Positions 52,425 through 61,747 of a stretch of DNA of 64,000 bases are shown here, one piece after another. Below the pieces are notes generated by a model. That model had not been told where the DNA came from. It saw only the letters and a program-made list of their open reading frames with translations, and made no database searches. The translations under genes were made by a program, and so were the position numbers. Position 1 is the stretch's first letter; each line of letters begins with the position of its first letter. Source of the DNA: Corynebacterium poyangense (GTDB lineage: Bacteria > Actinomycetota > Actinomycetes > Mycobacteriales > Mycobacteriaceae); assembly GCF_014522205.1 (NCBI RefSeq), contig NZ_CP046884.1:372001-436000 (forward strand), written 5' to 3'.

Positions 52425-53576
52425 TTAGCAAAAGAAACCTGCTACTGCTTGTCGATCAATTTTCCCTGGTCCAGTCAATGGGAGCTGAGTGACTCTTCGT
52501 AGCTCCTTGGGAATTTGCCAGCGAGGAAGTTCACAGAGGTGTTCGTAGACTTCATCGGGGGTGGCTTCACCTTGGTAAGCGCCGACGATTCTTTGTCCTA
52601 AACGAGGATCCGGAACTCCTACTATGCATGCGGCAGACACCTTAGGGTGTTCCAGAATCTGTCTTTCTACTACCTCGGGGTGCAGTTTTAATCCCCCAGA
52701 ATCAATGACGGCATCTAAGCGACCGTGAACGTGAAGAGTACCGGAAGAATCAATGACTCCTCCGTCGGACGTGGCAAACCAGCCAGGCTGGGCAAAAGCT
52801 TCGTGATGGGGGTGATTTCGGTAGCCGTGGGCAACCATCGGTCCACCCAAGAAAATTCTGCCTGCCTCTACTTTTAATCGTGCGCCAGGAAGGGGATGCC
52901 CGTCATAGACGCAGCCACCCGAGGTTTCCGAGGAACCATAGGTGCTGATGAGGTTAATCCCGAGATTGTGAGCGCTGCGACGCACGTCGGTCCTTAACTC
53001 TGCTCCTCCAATAAGGATGTGATCAAAAAGCCGGAGTGCTTCAATCCCGGAAAGACTATCGAGAGCTTTGAGTAACTGCATCGGGGTCAAGGCGGTGTAG
53101 CGCCGTTCCCCGGGGGTGGAGTCACACAGTTCTTGGGCGCTGCGCAGAAACTCTGGAATATCGAACCCTTGAGAAAGATCGAGGCAGAGCGGCTGAACGC
53201 CGGCAATGAGACTGCGAATCAGGACTTGAATCCCGGCGATGTGATGGGCAGGCATGGCTAAAAGCCAATTGCCTTCTCCACCGAGGACTCGGTGGGTAGC
53301 GTCGGCGGACGATACAAGATTGCTGGGGCTTAGCAAAGCGCCTTTGGGAGTGCCCGTAGAACCGGAGGTGGCTACGACTAGAGCAATATCGGAGTCAATC
53401 TGCTTACCTACGCGTTGGCTATTCCGGAGTAACATGGCCCGGCTGCGGTCATGATGCTCGTGGCCGCCGGGTAATGGCAAGAGTGTGCGTTGCCCGGCGA
53501 TGGCCTGCTCTAAATCATCAAGGACAGCTTCTGGACAGTGGGGATTGATATATAAAGGTTCGAGCAGACGAGTCAC
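52425..53576 (-). CDS. menE: o-Succinylbenzoate-CoA ligase
   Basis: A 383-residue AMP-forming ligase, shorter than FadD types, as usual for actinobacterial MenE. Motif ALVVATSGSTGTPKGALLSP is at about 65-84. The later motifs are STYGSSETSGG and the TSDGG and GRLDAVIDSGG segments, and the C-terminal Lys is in GPGKIDRQAV. It activates o-succinylbenzoate for MenB. It lies 32 bp after menB and 22 bp before menA on the same strand, so menB-menE-menA is probably one operon. Confidence 0.93.
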   Translation of the reverse strand: MTRLLEPLYINPHCPEAVLDDLEQAIAGQRTLLPLPGGHEHHDRSRAMLLRNSQRVGKQIDSDIALVVATSGSTGTPKGALLSPSNLVSSADATHRVLGGEGNWLLAMPAHHIAGIQVLIRSLIAGVQPLCLDLSQGFDIPEFLRSAQELCDSTPGERRYTALTPMQLLKALDSLSGIEALRLFDHILIGGAELRTDVRRSAHNLGINLISTYGSSETSGGCVYDGHPLPGARLKVEAGRIFLGGPMVAHGYRNHPHHEAFAQPGWFATSDGGVIDSSGTLHVHGRLDAVIDSGGLKLHPEVVERQILEHPKVSAACIVGVPDPRLGQRIVGAYQGEATPDEVYEHLCELPRWQIPKELRRVTQLPLTGPGKIDRQAVAGFFC

Positions 53577-53608
53577 GGGCTTTATCCTAAGACACCGCTG
53601 AATCTGAT

Positions 53609-54565
53609 CTAGTAATAGAAGGGGAATTCCTCCCAGCGGGGTTCTCGCTTTTCTAAGAAAGAATCGCGGCCCTCTAAGGCTTCATCGGTCATATAAGCCA
53701 AGCGAGTAGCTTCCCCGGCAAAGACTTGTTGCCCCATCAACCCATCATCAACCAGGTTAAACGCGAATTTCAACATTCTTTGAGCGGTAGGGGATTTGCC
53801 GTTGATTTCGCGAGCTACTGCTATTGCCTCGTCTTCTAAGTCAGCATGGTCGGCCACAATATTGACGGCTCCCATCCGATGCATCGTCTCGGCATCATAG
53901 CTACGGCCAAGAAAGAAAATTTCGCGAGCAAATTTCTGCCCTACCATTTTGGCTAAATAAGCAGAACCATAACCGGCATCGAAAGATCCCACATCCGCAT
54001 CGGTTTGTTTGAACCGGGCCTCTTGGCGCGACGCAATAGTCAAATCGCAAACCACGTGGAGGGAATGGCCTCCACCGGCAGCCCACCCATTAACCACGGC
54101 AATCACCACCTTGGGCATGGTTCTGATCAGGCGTTGGACTTCGAGGATATGAAGCCGTCCCCCTTCGGCTTTAGTCCGAGCTTCATCTACTCCCTCGGCC
54201 CCAGCAACTGCGTCATCATGCTGGTGACTCCGAGCGTACTGATACCCAGAGCGTCCTCGAATTCGTTGATCACCACCAGAACAAAACGCCCAGCCACCAT
54301 CTTTTTCACTAGGGCCATTCCCGGTCAACAAGATGACCCCCACGTCAGGGGAACGTCGGGCATAATCAAGGGCCCGATACAACTCATCGACAGTGTGCGG
54401 GCGGAAAGCATTACGGACCTCCGGCCGGTCAAAGGCGATCCGCATAATCCCATGAGCGCGGCCGTCGCCGCGATGGCGATGGAACGTGATGTCTGTGAGA
54501 TCCTCAAAACCAGGAACGGGAGTCCATAACTCCGGATTAAACGGTTGGCTAGTGCTATGCGTCAT
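53609..54565 (-). CDS. menB: 1,4-dihydroxy-2-naphthoyl-CoA synthase
   Basis: A 318-residue crotonase-fold enzyme that cyclises o-succinylbenzoyl-CoA. FCSGGDQRIRG with the oxyanion region, VVNGWAAGGGHSLHVVCDL, and the SFDAGYGSAYLAK active-site segment are diagnostic, as is the C-terminal REPRWEEFPFYY. I chose ATG 54565 because TAGACT lies seven bases upstream and the longer frame to 54634 would run into the menC coding region on the other strand. The start codons of menB and menC are only 24 bp apart. Confidence 0.95.
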   Translation of the reverse strand: MTHSTSQPFNPELWTPVPGFEDLTDITFHRHRGDGRAHGIMRIAFDRPEVRNAFRPHTVDELYRALDYARRSPDVGVILLTGNGPSEKDGGWAFCSGGDQRIRGRSGYQYARSHQHDDAVAGAEGVDEARTKAEGGRLHILEVQRLIRTMPKVVIAVVNGWAAGGGHSLHVVCDLTIASRQEARFKQTDADVGSFDAGYGSAYLAKMVGQKFAREIFFLGRSYDAETMHRMGAVNIVADHADLEDEAIAVAREINGKSPTAQRMLKFAFNLVDDGLMGQQVFAGEATRLAYMTDEALEGRDSFLEKREPRWEEFPFYY

Positions 54566-54572
54566 GAAGGCC

Positions 54573-54578
54573 AGTCTA
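54573..54578 (-). promoter_or_regulatory. -10 element of a leaderless menB transcript
   Basis: TAGACT on the minus strand, seven bases before the menB ATG. Its -35 region must lie inside the menC coding sequence, since only 24 bp separate the divergent start codons. Confidence 0.45.
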
Positions 54579-54589
54579 CGGTGGAAAGC

Positions 54590-55615
54590 ATGACTGATCT
54601 GCCTCGGCTCGATGAGATAATTGACCGGCTCCATGTGGTGGCCTTACCGCTGCGGGTCCAATTCCGCGGAATCAAGGTACGGGAGGCCGCACTCATTGAG
54701 GGACCCTGCGGGTGGGGAGAATTTGCTCCCTTTGCGGAATACCAGCCCCCAGAAACCTCCGCCTGGTTAGCCAGCGCGCTAGAGTCTGCTTTTTGTGAAT
54801 TGCCTGCCCCTCAACGGCAGTGGGTTGAGGTCAACGCCACTATTCCCGCGGTAGCCCCGGAGCTGGTTCCCGATCTAGTGGCACGATATCCGGGGTGCCG
54901 CACTTTTAAAGTGAAAGTAGCAGAGCACGGGCAAACTTTAGCTGATGATTGTGCCCGGGTAGCAGAGGTACGACGGGAAGTTCCCGGGGCAATCATCAGG
55001 GTCGATGCCAACCGAGGTTGGAGTGTCGCAGAAGCAGTGGCTGCCGCTGAAAACCTTGGAGAATTGGATTACCTGGAACAACCTTGTTATTCGGTTTCGG
55101 AGTTAGTCCAGTTACGAGAAGAGCTACGTTCCCGTGGGATTTCCACTCGAGTAGCCGCTGATGAATCTATTAGGCGTAGTGATGATCCTTATGGGATAGC
55201 CCAGTCGAAAGCTGCTGACGTGGCGGTGCTTAAAGTTCCACCTCTGGGTGGGGTGCGACGGATGCTCCACATTGCGCAACACCTCCACGCTCATCAGATG
55301 CACGTCACGGTGGCGAGTGCACTGGATACGGGGGTGGGACTCTATCCGGGACTACTAGCCGCAGCTAACCAGCCGGTTCTTCAGGAAGGGCGGTATCCAG
55401 CTGCTGGTTTAGCTACTCAGGAGCTTTTCTTGGAAGACATTGTCCCACCGTTGGAATTGTCCGACGGCTACGTGCCGGTGATTCGCCAAACCCCGGAGCC
55501 AGAACGTTTAGCCGAGTTTCGCGGAACACCAACTCAGCGAGAGCATTGGATTCAGCGAATAAGCGCTGCTTATGCTCGGCTTAATGAGATGTCATCAATT
55601 CCGCGAGATCTTTGA
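54590..55615 (+). CDS. menC: o-Succinylbenzoate synthase
   Basis: A 341-residue enolase-superfamily dehydratase. The first catalytic Lys is in FKVKVAEHG near residue 105-110. The metal ligands are IRVDANRGW (Asp), DYLEQP (Glu) and AADESI (Asp), and the second Lys is in AVLKVPPLGG. It makes o-succinylbenzoate for MenE. ATG 54590 gives a normal length; an in-frame start at 54545 lies inside menB. It is divergent from menB and overlaps the convergent gene downstream by 35 bp. Confidence 0.92.
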   Translation: MTDLPRLDEIIDRLHVVALPLRVQFRGIKVREAALIEGPCGWGEFAPFAEYQPPETSAWLASALESAFCELPAPQRQWVEVNATIPAVAPELVPDLVARYPGCRTFKVKVAEHGQTLADDCARVAEVRREVPGAIIRVDANRGWSVAEAVAAAENLGELDYLEQPCYSVSELVQLREELRSRGISTRVAADESIRRSDDPYGIAQSKAADVAVLKVPPLGGVRRMLHIAQHLHAHQMHVTVASALDTGVGLYPGLLAAANQPVLQEGRYPAAGLATQELFLEDIVPPLELSDGYVPVIRQTPEPERLAEFRGTPTQREHWIQRISAAYARLNEMSSIPRDL

Positions 55616-57023
55616 ACGTAGGTCGGCCTCGACGTGACCAGGTCCGCACCGAATCCGAGGATAAAGTCAAAAGAGCAATGAGATTAACTCCAGTGATAAG
55701 TAAATGAATAGTGATTTCCCCCGGGTTTGGCATGGTCCCGTCGAGGAGCTTGATGAAAAGAAGCGCGCTTAGTGCGAACATCAGAAGTACCCGAGGTGCT
55801 TGATAACCCACATAAGTCAGCACCGTCAACAGTGCGAGCACCGCAATGCCAGCAGCTATCCCCCAAAGGACCGGGGTAATAAATTGTGGTGGGACAATAA
55901 AATCTGCTGTCCCGGTAACCGCAACAGGAGTGGGATGCCCAGCAACAATAGCTCGGATTAGGGCAAAGGTTTGGGCGGCAAGAGAACAGATCAACATTCC
56001 CAACGCTACTTTTATCGCCTGAGGCCGTTCTACTGTGGCTCCAGAAACAAGGGTATCGGCGGGATCAGCTGCATCGGGATCAGGCTGGGCATGAGGGCCA
56101 TCGGTGATGTGGTATCCGCGAGACGCCCGAACCACCTGATAGGGAGTAACGGCGTCATTAGCCGGTGGGGCTTCGATTTCGTTCAAACACAGCACTGGTA
56201 AATCACCGTCGGTGTGAATAAGATCTCCGCCACCGTTGCGGTGGTGATAGCCGGTAGAAAAATCTTCAATCACATCTACCGGAAGGTCCGGGTGCGTTTC
56301 AGTGAGCGAGGCCACTATGTGGTCTCGCTCGACGTCGATATTTGCGTCAATGCGATGAGTTACTTGGAAGGTAAAGAAACTTAGTCCCACCGAGGTGTCA
56401 AAGGTGCCGGCGGCTAGCCACCCTACTCGGCGTCCGCCGGGCAGCAACCAGTCATCCGGGCACCGCCAAAACCGGACATGGTGGCGTTGAGCTGGGTTAC
56501 CTTCAACCTCTTGTTGATAAGCTAAGTCTTGTTTCCGGCCGAAGAGAAAAAGCGGGCTGACCGGGGCCGTAGGGTAGGAGCGGCGGAACACACTGGCGAT
56601 GACTATTTTCCATGAGGTGTGGAAGGTGACATCTTCAGCCAAGGTCCAACCGGCGGCGCTCATAGCGGCGTGAATCTGCGCTGCTGTTCCTTCTGCAGCC
56701 AGATTGACTGGATCACCAAGCATTCCTTCTGAGGTTCGGGAACGGCCGAAGAAATAATCAGGGACGTAAATTGTGGTGAATATACGGTGTAGCCGCGGCA
56801 AGGTGAGGTAAGCGGTGACAATCCAGAAAGGGACTAACAGGAGCAGCATCCAGCCCCAGGTAAAAGAAGATGTGAGCAATAAAACAGTAAACCAGAGAGA
56901 AGCTATCCCACCGAGAACAAAGAACAGTGTATCTGTTTTTGCGCCCGGCAAAGTAGGGCGAATCTGCTGGTCAAATACCCTCTCTGTGCCACGATCTCCG
57001 GGTTTATGTCCCACCTCGCTCAT
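55581..57023 (-). CDS. Membrane protein with LssY-C-like domain, corynebacterial
   Basis: A 480-residue protein. Two helices lie near residues 33-75, and a soluble central domain spans about 105-260 with the run VFRRSYPTAPVSPLFLFGRK and HVRFWRCPDDWLLPG, typical of the LssY C-terminal domain. A further set of four helices occupies about 345-465. LssY_C domains accompany phosphatase and DedA-type membrane proteins, but function is unknown. The ATG at 57023 has TAACAT seven bases upstream (leaderless); an in-frame start at 57044 exists. It is interleaved with the men genes on the opposite strand. Confidence 0.72.
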   Translation of the reverse strand: MSEVGHKPGDRGTERVFDQQIRPTLPGAKTDTLFFVLGGIASLWFTVLLLTSSFTWGWMLLLLVPFWIVTAYLTLPRLHRIFTTIYVPDYFFGRSRTSEGMLGDPVNLAAEGTAAQIHAAMSAAGWTLAEDVTFHTSWKIVIASVFRRSYPTAPVSPLFLFGRKQDLAYQQEVEGNPAQRHHVRFWRCPDDWLLPGGRRVGWLAAGTFDTSVGLSFFTFQVTHRIDANIDVERDHIVASLTETHPDLPVDVIEDFSTGYHHRNGGGDLIHTDGDLPVLCLNEIEAPPANDAVTPYQVVRASRGYHITDGPHAQPDPDAADPADTLVSGATVERPQAIKVALGMLICSLAAQTFALIRAIVAGHPTPVAVTGTADFIVPPQFITPVLWGIAAGIAVLALLTVLTYVGYQAPRVLLMFALSALLFIKLLDGTMPNPGEITIHLLITGVNLIALLTLSSDSVRTWSRRGRPTFKDLAELMTSH

Positions 57024-57030
57024 AACCCGT

Positions 57031-57036
57031 ATGTTA
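57031..57036 (-). promoter_or_regulatory. -10 element of a leaderless LssY_C-type gene
   Basis: TAACAT on the minus strand, seven bases before the ATG at 57023. No ribosome site. Confidence 0.4.
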
Positions 57037-57118
57037 TCGTGCATCCCTGATCTGTGGTGGGAAACAGGGGCTCGTCTGGGGTGTTTTATCCTAGAGCCTT
57101 AATGGCAGAAAGGAATAG

Positions 57119-57715
57119 ATGAGAATGAATCCGCGCGACGACGATGAAACCCAGTACATTCCGCGAGATCCGGGGTATAACTCTCGGGAACCGTATCGGG
57201 ATGAGGATTTTGGTGATAATGCTACGCGTTATGACGGTGCTGTTCCTCAGGAAAAACCGCGTCCGCAGCAGCATTTTCCCAGTGCGCAGGAGCAATATCC
57301 AACCGAATATGATGGTGGATACGACCAAAACTATGGCAATTATGATCAGCAATATCAGCGCTATGCGCAAGAAACTCCACCGCAACCAGAAGCTAGAACT
57401 CAGCAATCCTCCGGCGGGATGAGCATGGGTGCTGTTGTCGCTATGGTTCTAGGCGGCATCGTTATTGCTGGCATTATCTTCTTCCTCTTAGGTCGAGGAA
57501 CAGCCTCTGTGTCTACCCCAGAGCCGGTTACGCACACCCAGGTAAGTACGACAGTGCAGACCACGACTGTCACGGAAAAACCTACTGAACTTCCGAGTTT
57601 TGAGCTGCCGAGTATTGATATGCCTACTCCCCCTCAGAATCTGGATAGTGAGGGGTTCCGGAATTGGCTCAATAATCTGCTCAATGGAAAAACAACGGGT
57701 CAACCTGCTCAATAA
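57119..57715 (+). CDS. Single-helix membrane protein with Tyr/Gln-rich cytoplasmic and Thr-rich outer parts
   Basis: A 198-residue protein. Residues 1-98 are low-complexity, rich in Asp, Tyr, Gln and Pro (for example DGGYDQNYGNYDQQYQRY). One helix at about 103-125 (VVAMVLGGIVIAGIIFFLLG) follows, then a Thr/Val/Pro-rich outer segment and a short helical end (SEGFRNWLNNLL). Family unknown. AAAGGAA precedes ATG 57119, and ATG 57125 is also possible. It lies 15 bp before menD, so it is probably co-transcribed with it. The layout suggests an envelope or septum-linked protein, but this is only a guess. Confidence 0.65.
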   Translation: MRMNPRDDDETQYIPRDPGYNSREPYRDEDFGDNATRYDGAVPQEKPRPQQHFPSAQEQYPTEYDGGYDQNYGNYDQQYQRYAQETPPQPEARTQQSSGGMSMGAVVAMVLGGIVIAGIIFFLLGRGTASVSTPEPVTHTQVSTTVQTTTVTEKPTELPSFELPSIDMPTPPQNLDSEGFRNWLNNLLNGKTTGQPAQ

Positions 57716-57730
57716 GAATGAAATACGCTT

Positions 57731-59380
57731 ATGTCTTTGTCCCAACCTCCGGCTTTTGAGCTGGCCCACCATGTCATTCGACGCTGTCTAGACGCCGAGG
57801 TTCGGGACGTGGTGCTATGCCCAGGATCTCGGAACTCTCCCTTATCTTTTGCCCTGACCCAGTACCCGGAGCTACGCCTCCACGTTCGAGTTGATGAACG
57901 TTCTGCCAGTTTCTTGGCATTAGGGCTCAGCCGAGTTACTCGCCGACCGGTTCCGGTAGTGATGACCTCTGGAACAGCTGTGGCCGAGTGCTTAGCCGCG
58001 GTCGTAGAAGCAGCTCATTCGCATCAGCGCCTCGTGGTGTTGAGCGCGGATCGCCCTTCTCGCCTGGTCGGGACAGGCGCTAGCCAAACCATCACCCAGT
58101 TGGGTCTCTTTAGCAGTGTCATTCCTTCCCACCAGATTGAAACGGCACAGGATACTCACCGCATTCCAGACATTATCCAGGCTGCCGGCGCCGGGCCCAC
58201 TCATCTCAATATTGCTTTTGATACCCCGCTGTTACCCACTGAATTAGCTCCGAGGGAAGACACTCAGCCTCGTTTGGCACCTACTCCGTTGCCACCTCAG
58301 GTGTGGGATCACGGTGAGGTGTGCATTGATCTGAGACGTCGCCCCCTGGTGATTAGCGGTGATGAAGCCTGGGAAATTGAAGAATTAGCTGACTTGCCGA
58401 CGTTAGCGGAGCCGACTGCCCCAGCACCTTTTCACCCCGTGCATCCGGCCGCCGCGGGGCTGCTTCGTAAAGGCAGTATTAGCCAGGGAGAATACCAGGT
58501 TGATACGCGTCCTGAACAGGTGATTGTGGTAGGCCATCCGACCCTGCACCGAGACGTTCTAGCCTTAATCTCCGACTCTGACATTGATGTGATTTGTCTG
58601 TCTCAAACAGCGCAGTTTACGGATCTGGGGCGACAGGCTAGTGCCTATGGGACCAGGGTTCGCACAGTGGGGGCGGTAGATAAGCAATGGCAGAAAATCT
58701 GTCATGCGGCCAGCGATCTAGCTGCTGACACCATCCGCCAATTGCTGGCTGAGCCAGAATACGGTTTTCATGGCGTCCATGTTGCTGCTGCGATCTCCGA
58801 TGGACTGGGCGTAGGGGATACGCTGTTTGTTGGAGCTTCTAATCCCGTTCGAGACCTCTCCCTAGTGGGGCTTCCTTTTGGTGGGGTCCCAACCTATTCC
58901 CCCCGGGGCGCAGCAGGGATTGATGGATCTATTTCTCAAGCAGTCGGGATTGCGCTAGCAACCCAGGCTTTGGCACCCACAGACCTCCGGGCACCACGGA
59001 CTATCGCCTATCTTGGGGACTTGACCTTCCTGCATGACATCAACGGTTTAGCAATAGGTCCGACGGAACCTCACCCGGAAAATCTCACTCTCGTGGTGGC
59101 TAATGATGGAGGCGGAGGTATTTTCGAAAGTTTGGAATCAGGCGCTCCTGGTTTAAGAGAGCATTTTGAACGGGTTGTTGCTACTCCAACTCAGGTTGAT
59201 ATCGCTGCGCTGTGTCAGGGGTATCAGGTTCACTACCGTCGGGTAGAAAATCTTGAGGAACTTCTCCAGGCTTTAGCCGATAGCGTGGATTATTCCCCAG
59301 GAATGGAGGTCATTGAGGTCATGACCAGTCGAGCTGGGCGTCGAGCATTTCATGAGGCGATCCGACAGAAGTTGGGTTAA
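57731..59380 (+). CDS. menD: 2-Succinyl-5-enolpyruvyl-6-hydroxy-3-cyclohexene-1-carboxylate synthase
   Basis: A 549-residue ThDP enzyme that joins 2-oxoglutarate and isochorismate, the first committed menaquinone step. VVLCPGSRNSPLSFAL and the ThDP Glu in RVDERSASFLALGLSR are near the N-terminus. The C-terminal ThDP and Mg-binding motif is YLGDLTFLHDINGL through ANDGGGGIFE. No menF (isochorismate synthase) is seen nearby. Two small genes and mgtA follow in the same direction, with short gaps. Confidence 0.95.
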   Translation: MSLSQPPAFELAHHVIRRCLDAEVRDVVLCPGSRNSPLSFALTQYPELRLHVRVDERSASFLALGLSRVTRRPVPVVMTSGTAVAECLAAVVEAAHSHQRLVVLSADRPSRLVGTGASQTITQLGLFSSVIPSHQIETAQDTHRIPDIIQAAGAGPTHLNIAFDTPLLPTELAPREDTQPRLAPTPLPPQVWDHGEVCIDLRRRPLVISGDEAWEIEELADLPTLAEPTAPAPFHPVHPAAAGLLRKGSISQGEYQVDTRPEQVIVVGHPTLHRDVLALISDSDIDVICLSQTAQFTDLGRQASAYGTRVRTVGAVDKQWQKICHAASDLAADTIRQLLAEPEYGFHGVHVAAAISDGLGVGDTLFVGASNPVRDLSLVGLPFGGVPTYSPRGAAGIDGSISQAVGIALATQALAPTDLRAPRTIAYLGDLTFLHDINGLAIGPTEPHPENLTLVVANDGGGGIFESLESGAPGLREHFERVVATPTQVDIAALCQGYQVHYRRVENLEELLQALADSVDYSPGMEVIEVMTSRAGRRAFHEAIRQKLG

Positions 59381-59385
59381 AAATT

Positions 59386-59856
59386 ATGCCGAAAGTGGTT
59401 CATATTCCCCGTGCGAGGGTGAGGCGTCGTCTCCATCAAGTGATTTTGGTGTTGTTCTGCGCCGGGATATTGGGATGCACTGCCTTGGTGGGGGCTGCCT
59501 GGCTGAATGACCGACGCATCAACCAGGATCGTGGCCGGGCCCTAGCGGAGGTCACTGCCGTATCGCTGACCAGAACCACCGTGGAATTTCAGGATGAGCA
59601 GGGCGTTTTCTATTCCCCGCCCACAGGTTTGCTCTACCCCACCGACCTTGGGGTAGGACAGCGAGTGTGGGTTAACTATCAGCGTTCTCATCCAGAGTTA
59701 GTCAAGGTAGAAGGCCGACAATGGACTCTGTCGATTATCCCGGCTACCAGCTCTGCACTGGTGATTACGGCTATCGCTGCACTGCTGTGGTGGGTTTCTG
59801 ATCGCTTGACTCGCCCGCCAGAAGAGACAGCTGTGAACAGTTCGGATCAAACTTAA
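59386..59856 (+). CDS. DUF3592-like small membrane protein
   Basis: A 156-residue protein with a helix near residues 17-38 and another near 110-135, enclosing an outside beta-rich segment (VEFQDEQGVFYSPPTGLLYP; VGQRVWVNYQ). This is typical of DUF3592 proteins. Function unknown. M. tuberculosis has a membrane protein in the same position between menD and the mannosyltransferase gene. It starts 5 bp after the menD stop. Confidence 0.75.
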   Translation: MPKVVHIPRARVRRRLHQVILVLFCAGILGCTALVGAAWLNDRRINQDRGRALAEVTAVSLTRTTVEFQDEQGVFYSPPTGLLYPTDLGVGQRVWVNYQRSHPELVKVEGRQWTLSIIPATSSALVITAIAALLWWVSDRLTRPPEETAVNSSDQT

Positions 59857-59925
59857 TCAGAACGTAGTTTTCCGGCTACCCCATCGTTGGATCACCGTCA
59901 TGAAAGAAGGGAAAAGTCAGAGATT

Positions 59926-61077
59926 GTGAGAGTAGCGATCATTGCTGAATCTTTTCTCCCTAACGTCAACGGGGTAAGTAACTCGGTACTCCGGGTCTTA
60001 GAACATCTTGCTGAGTGCGGGCATGAAGCCATGGTCATTGCTCCGGGAGCTCGCGGCCACGCAGAGGAAATCCCCAATTACGTGGGTTTCAATATTCGTC
60101 GAGTACCCACCATCCGGGTGCCTCTCATCGATTCTCTTCCAGTGGGGGTGCCCACGGTCGCGGTACGGCAGGGATTAAAAACATTTCAACCCGATATTGT
60201 CCACCTCGCTTCTCCCTTTGTTCTGGGTGCAGCTGGGGCCTTTGCCGCCAAGCAGCTAAAAATCCCGAGTGTCGCTGTCTACCAAACAGATATCGCCGGG
60301 TTTTCTCGACGCTATCGGCTCTCAGCGCTAGCCACGGCAAGTTGGGACTGGATCAGGGCCGTGCACAACCGCTGTCAACTGACCTTGGCGCCTAGCAGCG
60401 TCGCTATTGGCGAGTTAGAAGACCATGGAGTCGAAGGGGTTCGACGCTGGGGTCGTGGGGTGGATTCGCAACGGTTTCACCCACGCTTTCGGGATCCTGT
60501 TCTACGCCGCCATTGGAATCCCACCGGCAAAAAAATCATTCTGGGCTATGTGGGGCGGCTGGCAGCAGAAAAGGGGGTGCACCGACTAGCAAAAGCGGCT
60601 CAAGATCCAAGGATCCAAGTCATCATTGTGGGTGACGGTCCGGAGCGCGTCGCGTTAACTGAACTAATGCCGGGCGCACTATTCACCGGAGCGCTCACCG
60701 GGCAACAACTAGCTCGGGCATACGCCAGTTTTGATCTTTTTGCTCACCCAGGTGAGTTTGAAACCTTCTGCCAAACAATCCAGGAGGCTCAAGCGAGCGG
60801 AGTTCCTACCATTGGGCCACACGCTGGGGGCCCGATTGACCTTATCTCTGAGGGGATTAATGGTTCTTTGTTGCCGGTCGCTGATTTCCATAGCCAGCTT
60901 CCCGCCACGGTGCATAGACTCATGAGCCCAGGGCTCTATCCCCGGCTACAAGCCCAGGCTCGGGCAGGGGTAGCAGAGCGAACATGGCAAGCGTTGGGGG
61001 ATCAACTTCTTTCCTACTATGAGGATGCCGTAGAGCTAGCTAAGATCGGTGACTATGGCCAAGGCAGATTTAAATAA
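59926..61077 (+). CDS. mgtA: GDP-mannose-dependent alpha-mannosyltransferase (MgtA type)
   Basis: A 383-residue GT4 enzyme. [20 protein letters not shown] at the N-terminus, [28 protein letters not shown], and [19 protein letters not shown] are the expected motifs. The homologue at this position in C. glutamicum is MgtA, which mannosylates a glucuronic-acid-type glycolipid in the lipomannan-like pathway, and in M. tuberculosis the equivalent gene was first called pimB. Start is taken at GTG 59926 with a purine-rich stretch upstream. The end overlaps menG by 23 bp. Confidence 0.9.
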   Translation: MRVAIIAESFLPNVNGVSNSVLRVLEHLAECGHEAMVIAPGARGHAEEIPNYVGFNIRRVPTIRVPLIDSLPVGVPTVAVRQGLKTFQPDIVHLASPFVLGAAGAFAAKQLKIPSVAVYQTDIAGFSRRYRLSALATASWDWIRAVHNRCQLTLAPSSVAIGELEDHGVEGVRRWGRGVDSQRFHPRFRDPVLRRHWNPTGKKIILGYVGRLAAEKGVHRLAKAAQDPRIQVIIVGDGPERVALTELMPGALFTGALTGQQLARAYASFDLFAHPGEFETFCQTIQEAQASGVPTIGPHAGGPIDLISEGINGSLLPVADFHSQLPATVHRLMSPGLYPRLQAQARAGVAERTWQALGDQLLSYYEDAVELAKIGDYGQGRFK

Positions 61078-61747
61078 AAATCCACTCGACGTTGCCAAGA
61101 TGTTTGATGATGTGGGAGAAAAATATGACCGCACCAATACCATTCAGTCGTTTGGTCAGGATCGACGGTGGCGGCGTCGGACCCGCGAGGCGCTGAACCT
61201 GAAGCCTGGAGAAAAGATTCTGGACTTGGCAGCTGGAACTGCTGTATCGACCGTGGAAATGGCTTGTTCCGGGGCGTGGTGCGTCGCTTGTGACTTTTCT
61301 GCCGGCATGTTAGCTGCGGGAGCTCATCGCGATGTCCCCAAGGTGGTAGGCGATGGGATGTGCCTACCCTTTGCAGATAACACCTTTGATGCCGCCACAA
61401 TTTCCTATGGCTTGCGAAATATTCATGATTTTCGGGCTGGTTTAGAAGAGATGGCGCGGGTCACAAAACCCGGCGGCAGGCTGTGCGTTGCGGAATTTTC
61501 CACTCCCGTCTTACCAGTTTTTCGTACCGTGTACAAAGAGTACTTAATGCGACTTTTGCCACGGATTGCCAATGTGATTTCCTCCAACCCGGATGCCTAT
61601 GAATACCTGGCGGAATCCATCCGACATTGGCCAGGCCAGGAAGAACTTGCTGCAGAAATCAATGCCCACGGGTGGCAAAACTGCACCTACACCAACCTCA
61701 CCTTTGGGATCGTGGCCTTGCACTGCGCCACCAAACCAGAGAACTAG
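61055..61747 (+). CDS. menG: Demethylmenaquinone methyltransferase
   Basis: A 230-residue SAM-dependent methyltransferase of the UbiE/MenG family, making menaquinone from demethylmenaquinone. [13 protein letters not shown] near residue 16-28, the SAM motif [16 protein letters not shown], and the signature [19 protein letters not shown] are all present. ATG 61055 (MAKADLNKN) is preferred over ATG 61049. It overlaps the end of mgtA by 23 bp and ends 3 bp into the convergent menJ gene. Confidence 0.94.
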   Translation: MAKADLNKNPLDVAKMFDDVGEKYDRTNTIQSFGQDRRWRRRTREALNLKPGEKILDLAAGTAVSTVEMACSGAWCVACDFSAGMLAAGAHRDVPKVVGDGMCLPFADNTFDAATISYGLRNIHDFRAGLEEMARVTKPGGRLCVAEFSTPVLPVFRTVYKEYLMRLLPRIANVISSNPDAYEYLAESIRHWPGQEELAAEINAHGWQNCTYTNLTFGIVALHCATKPEN

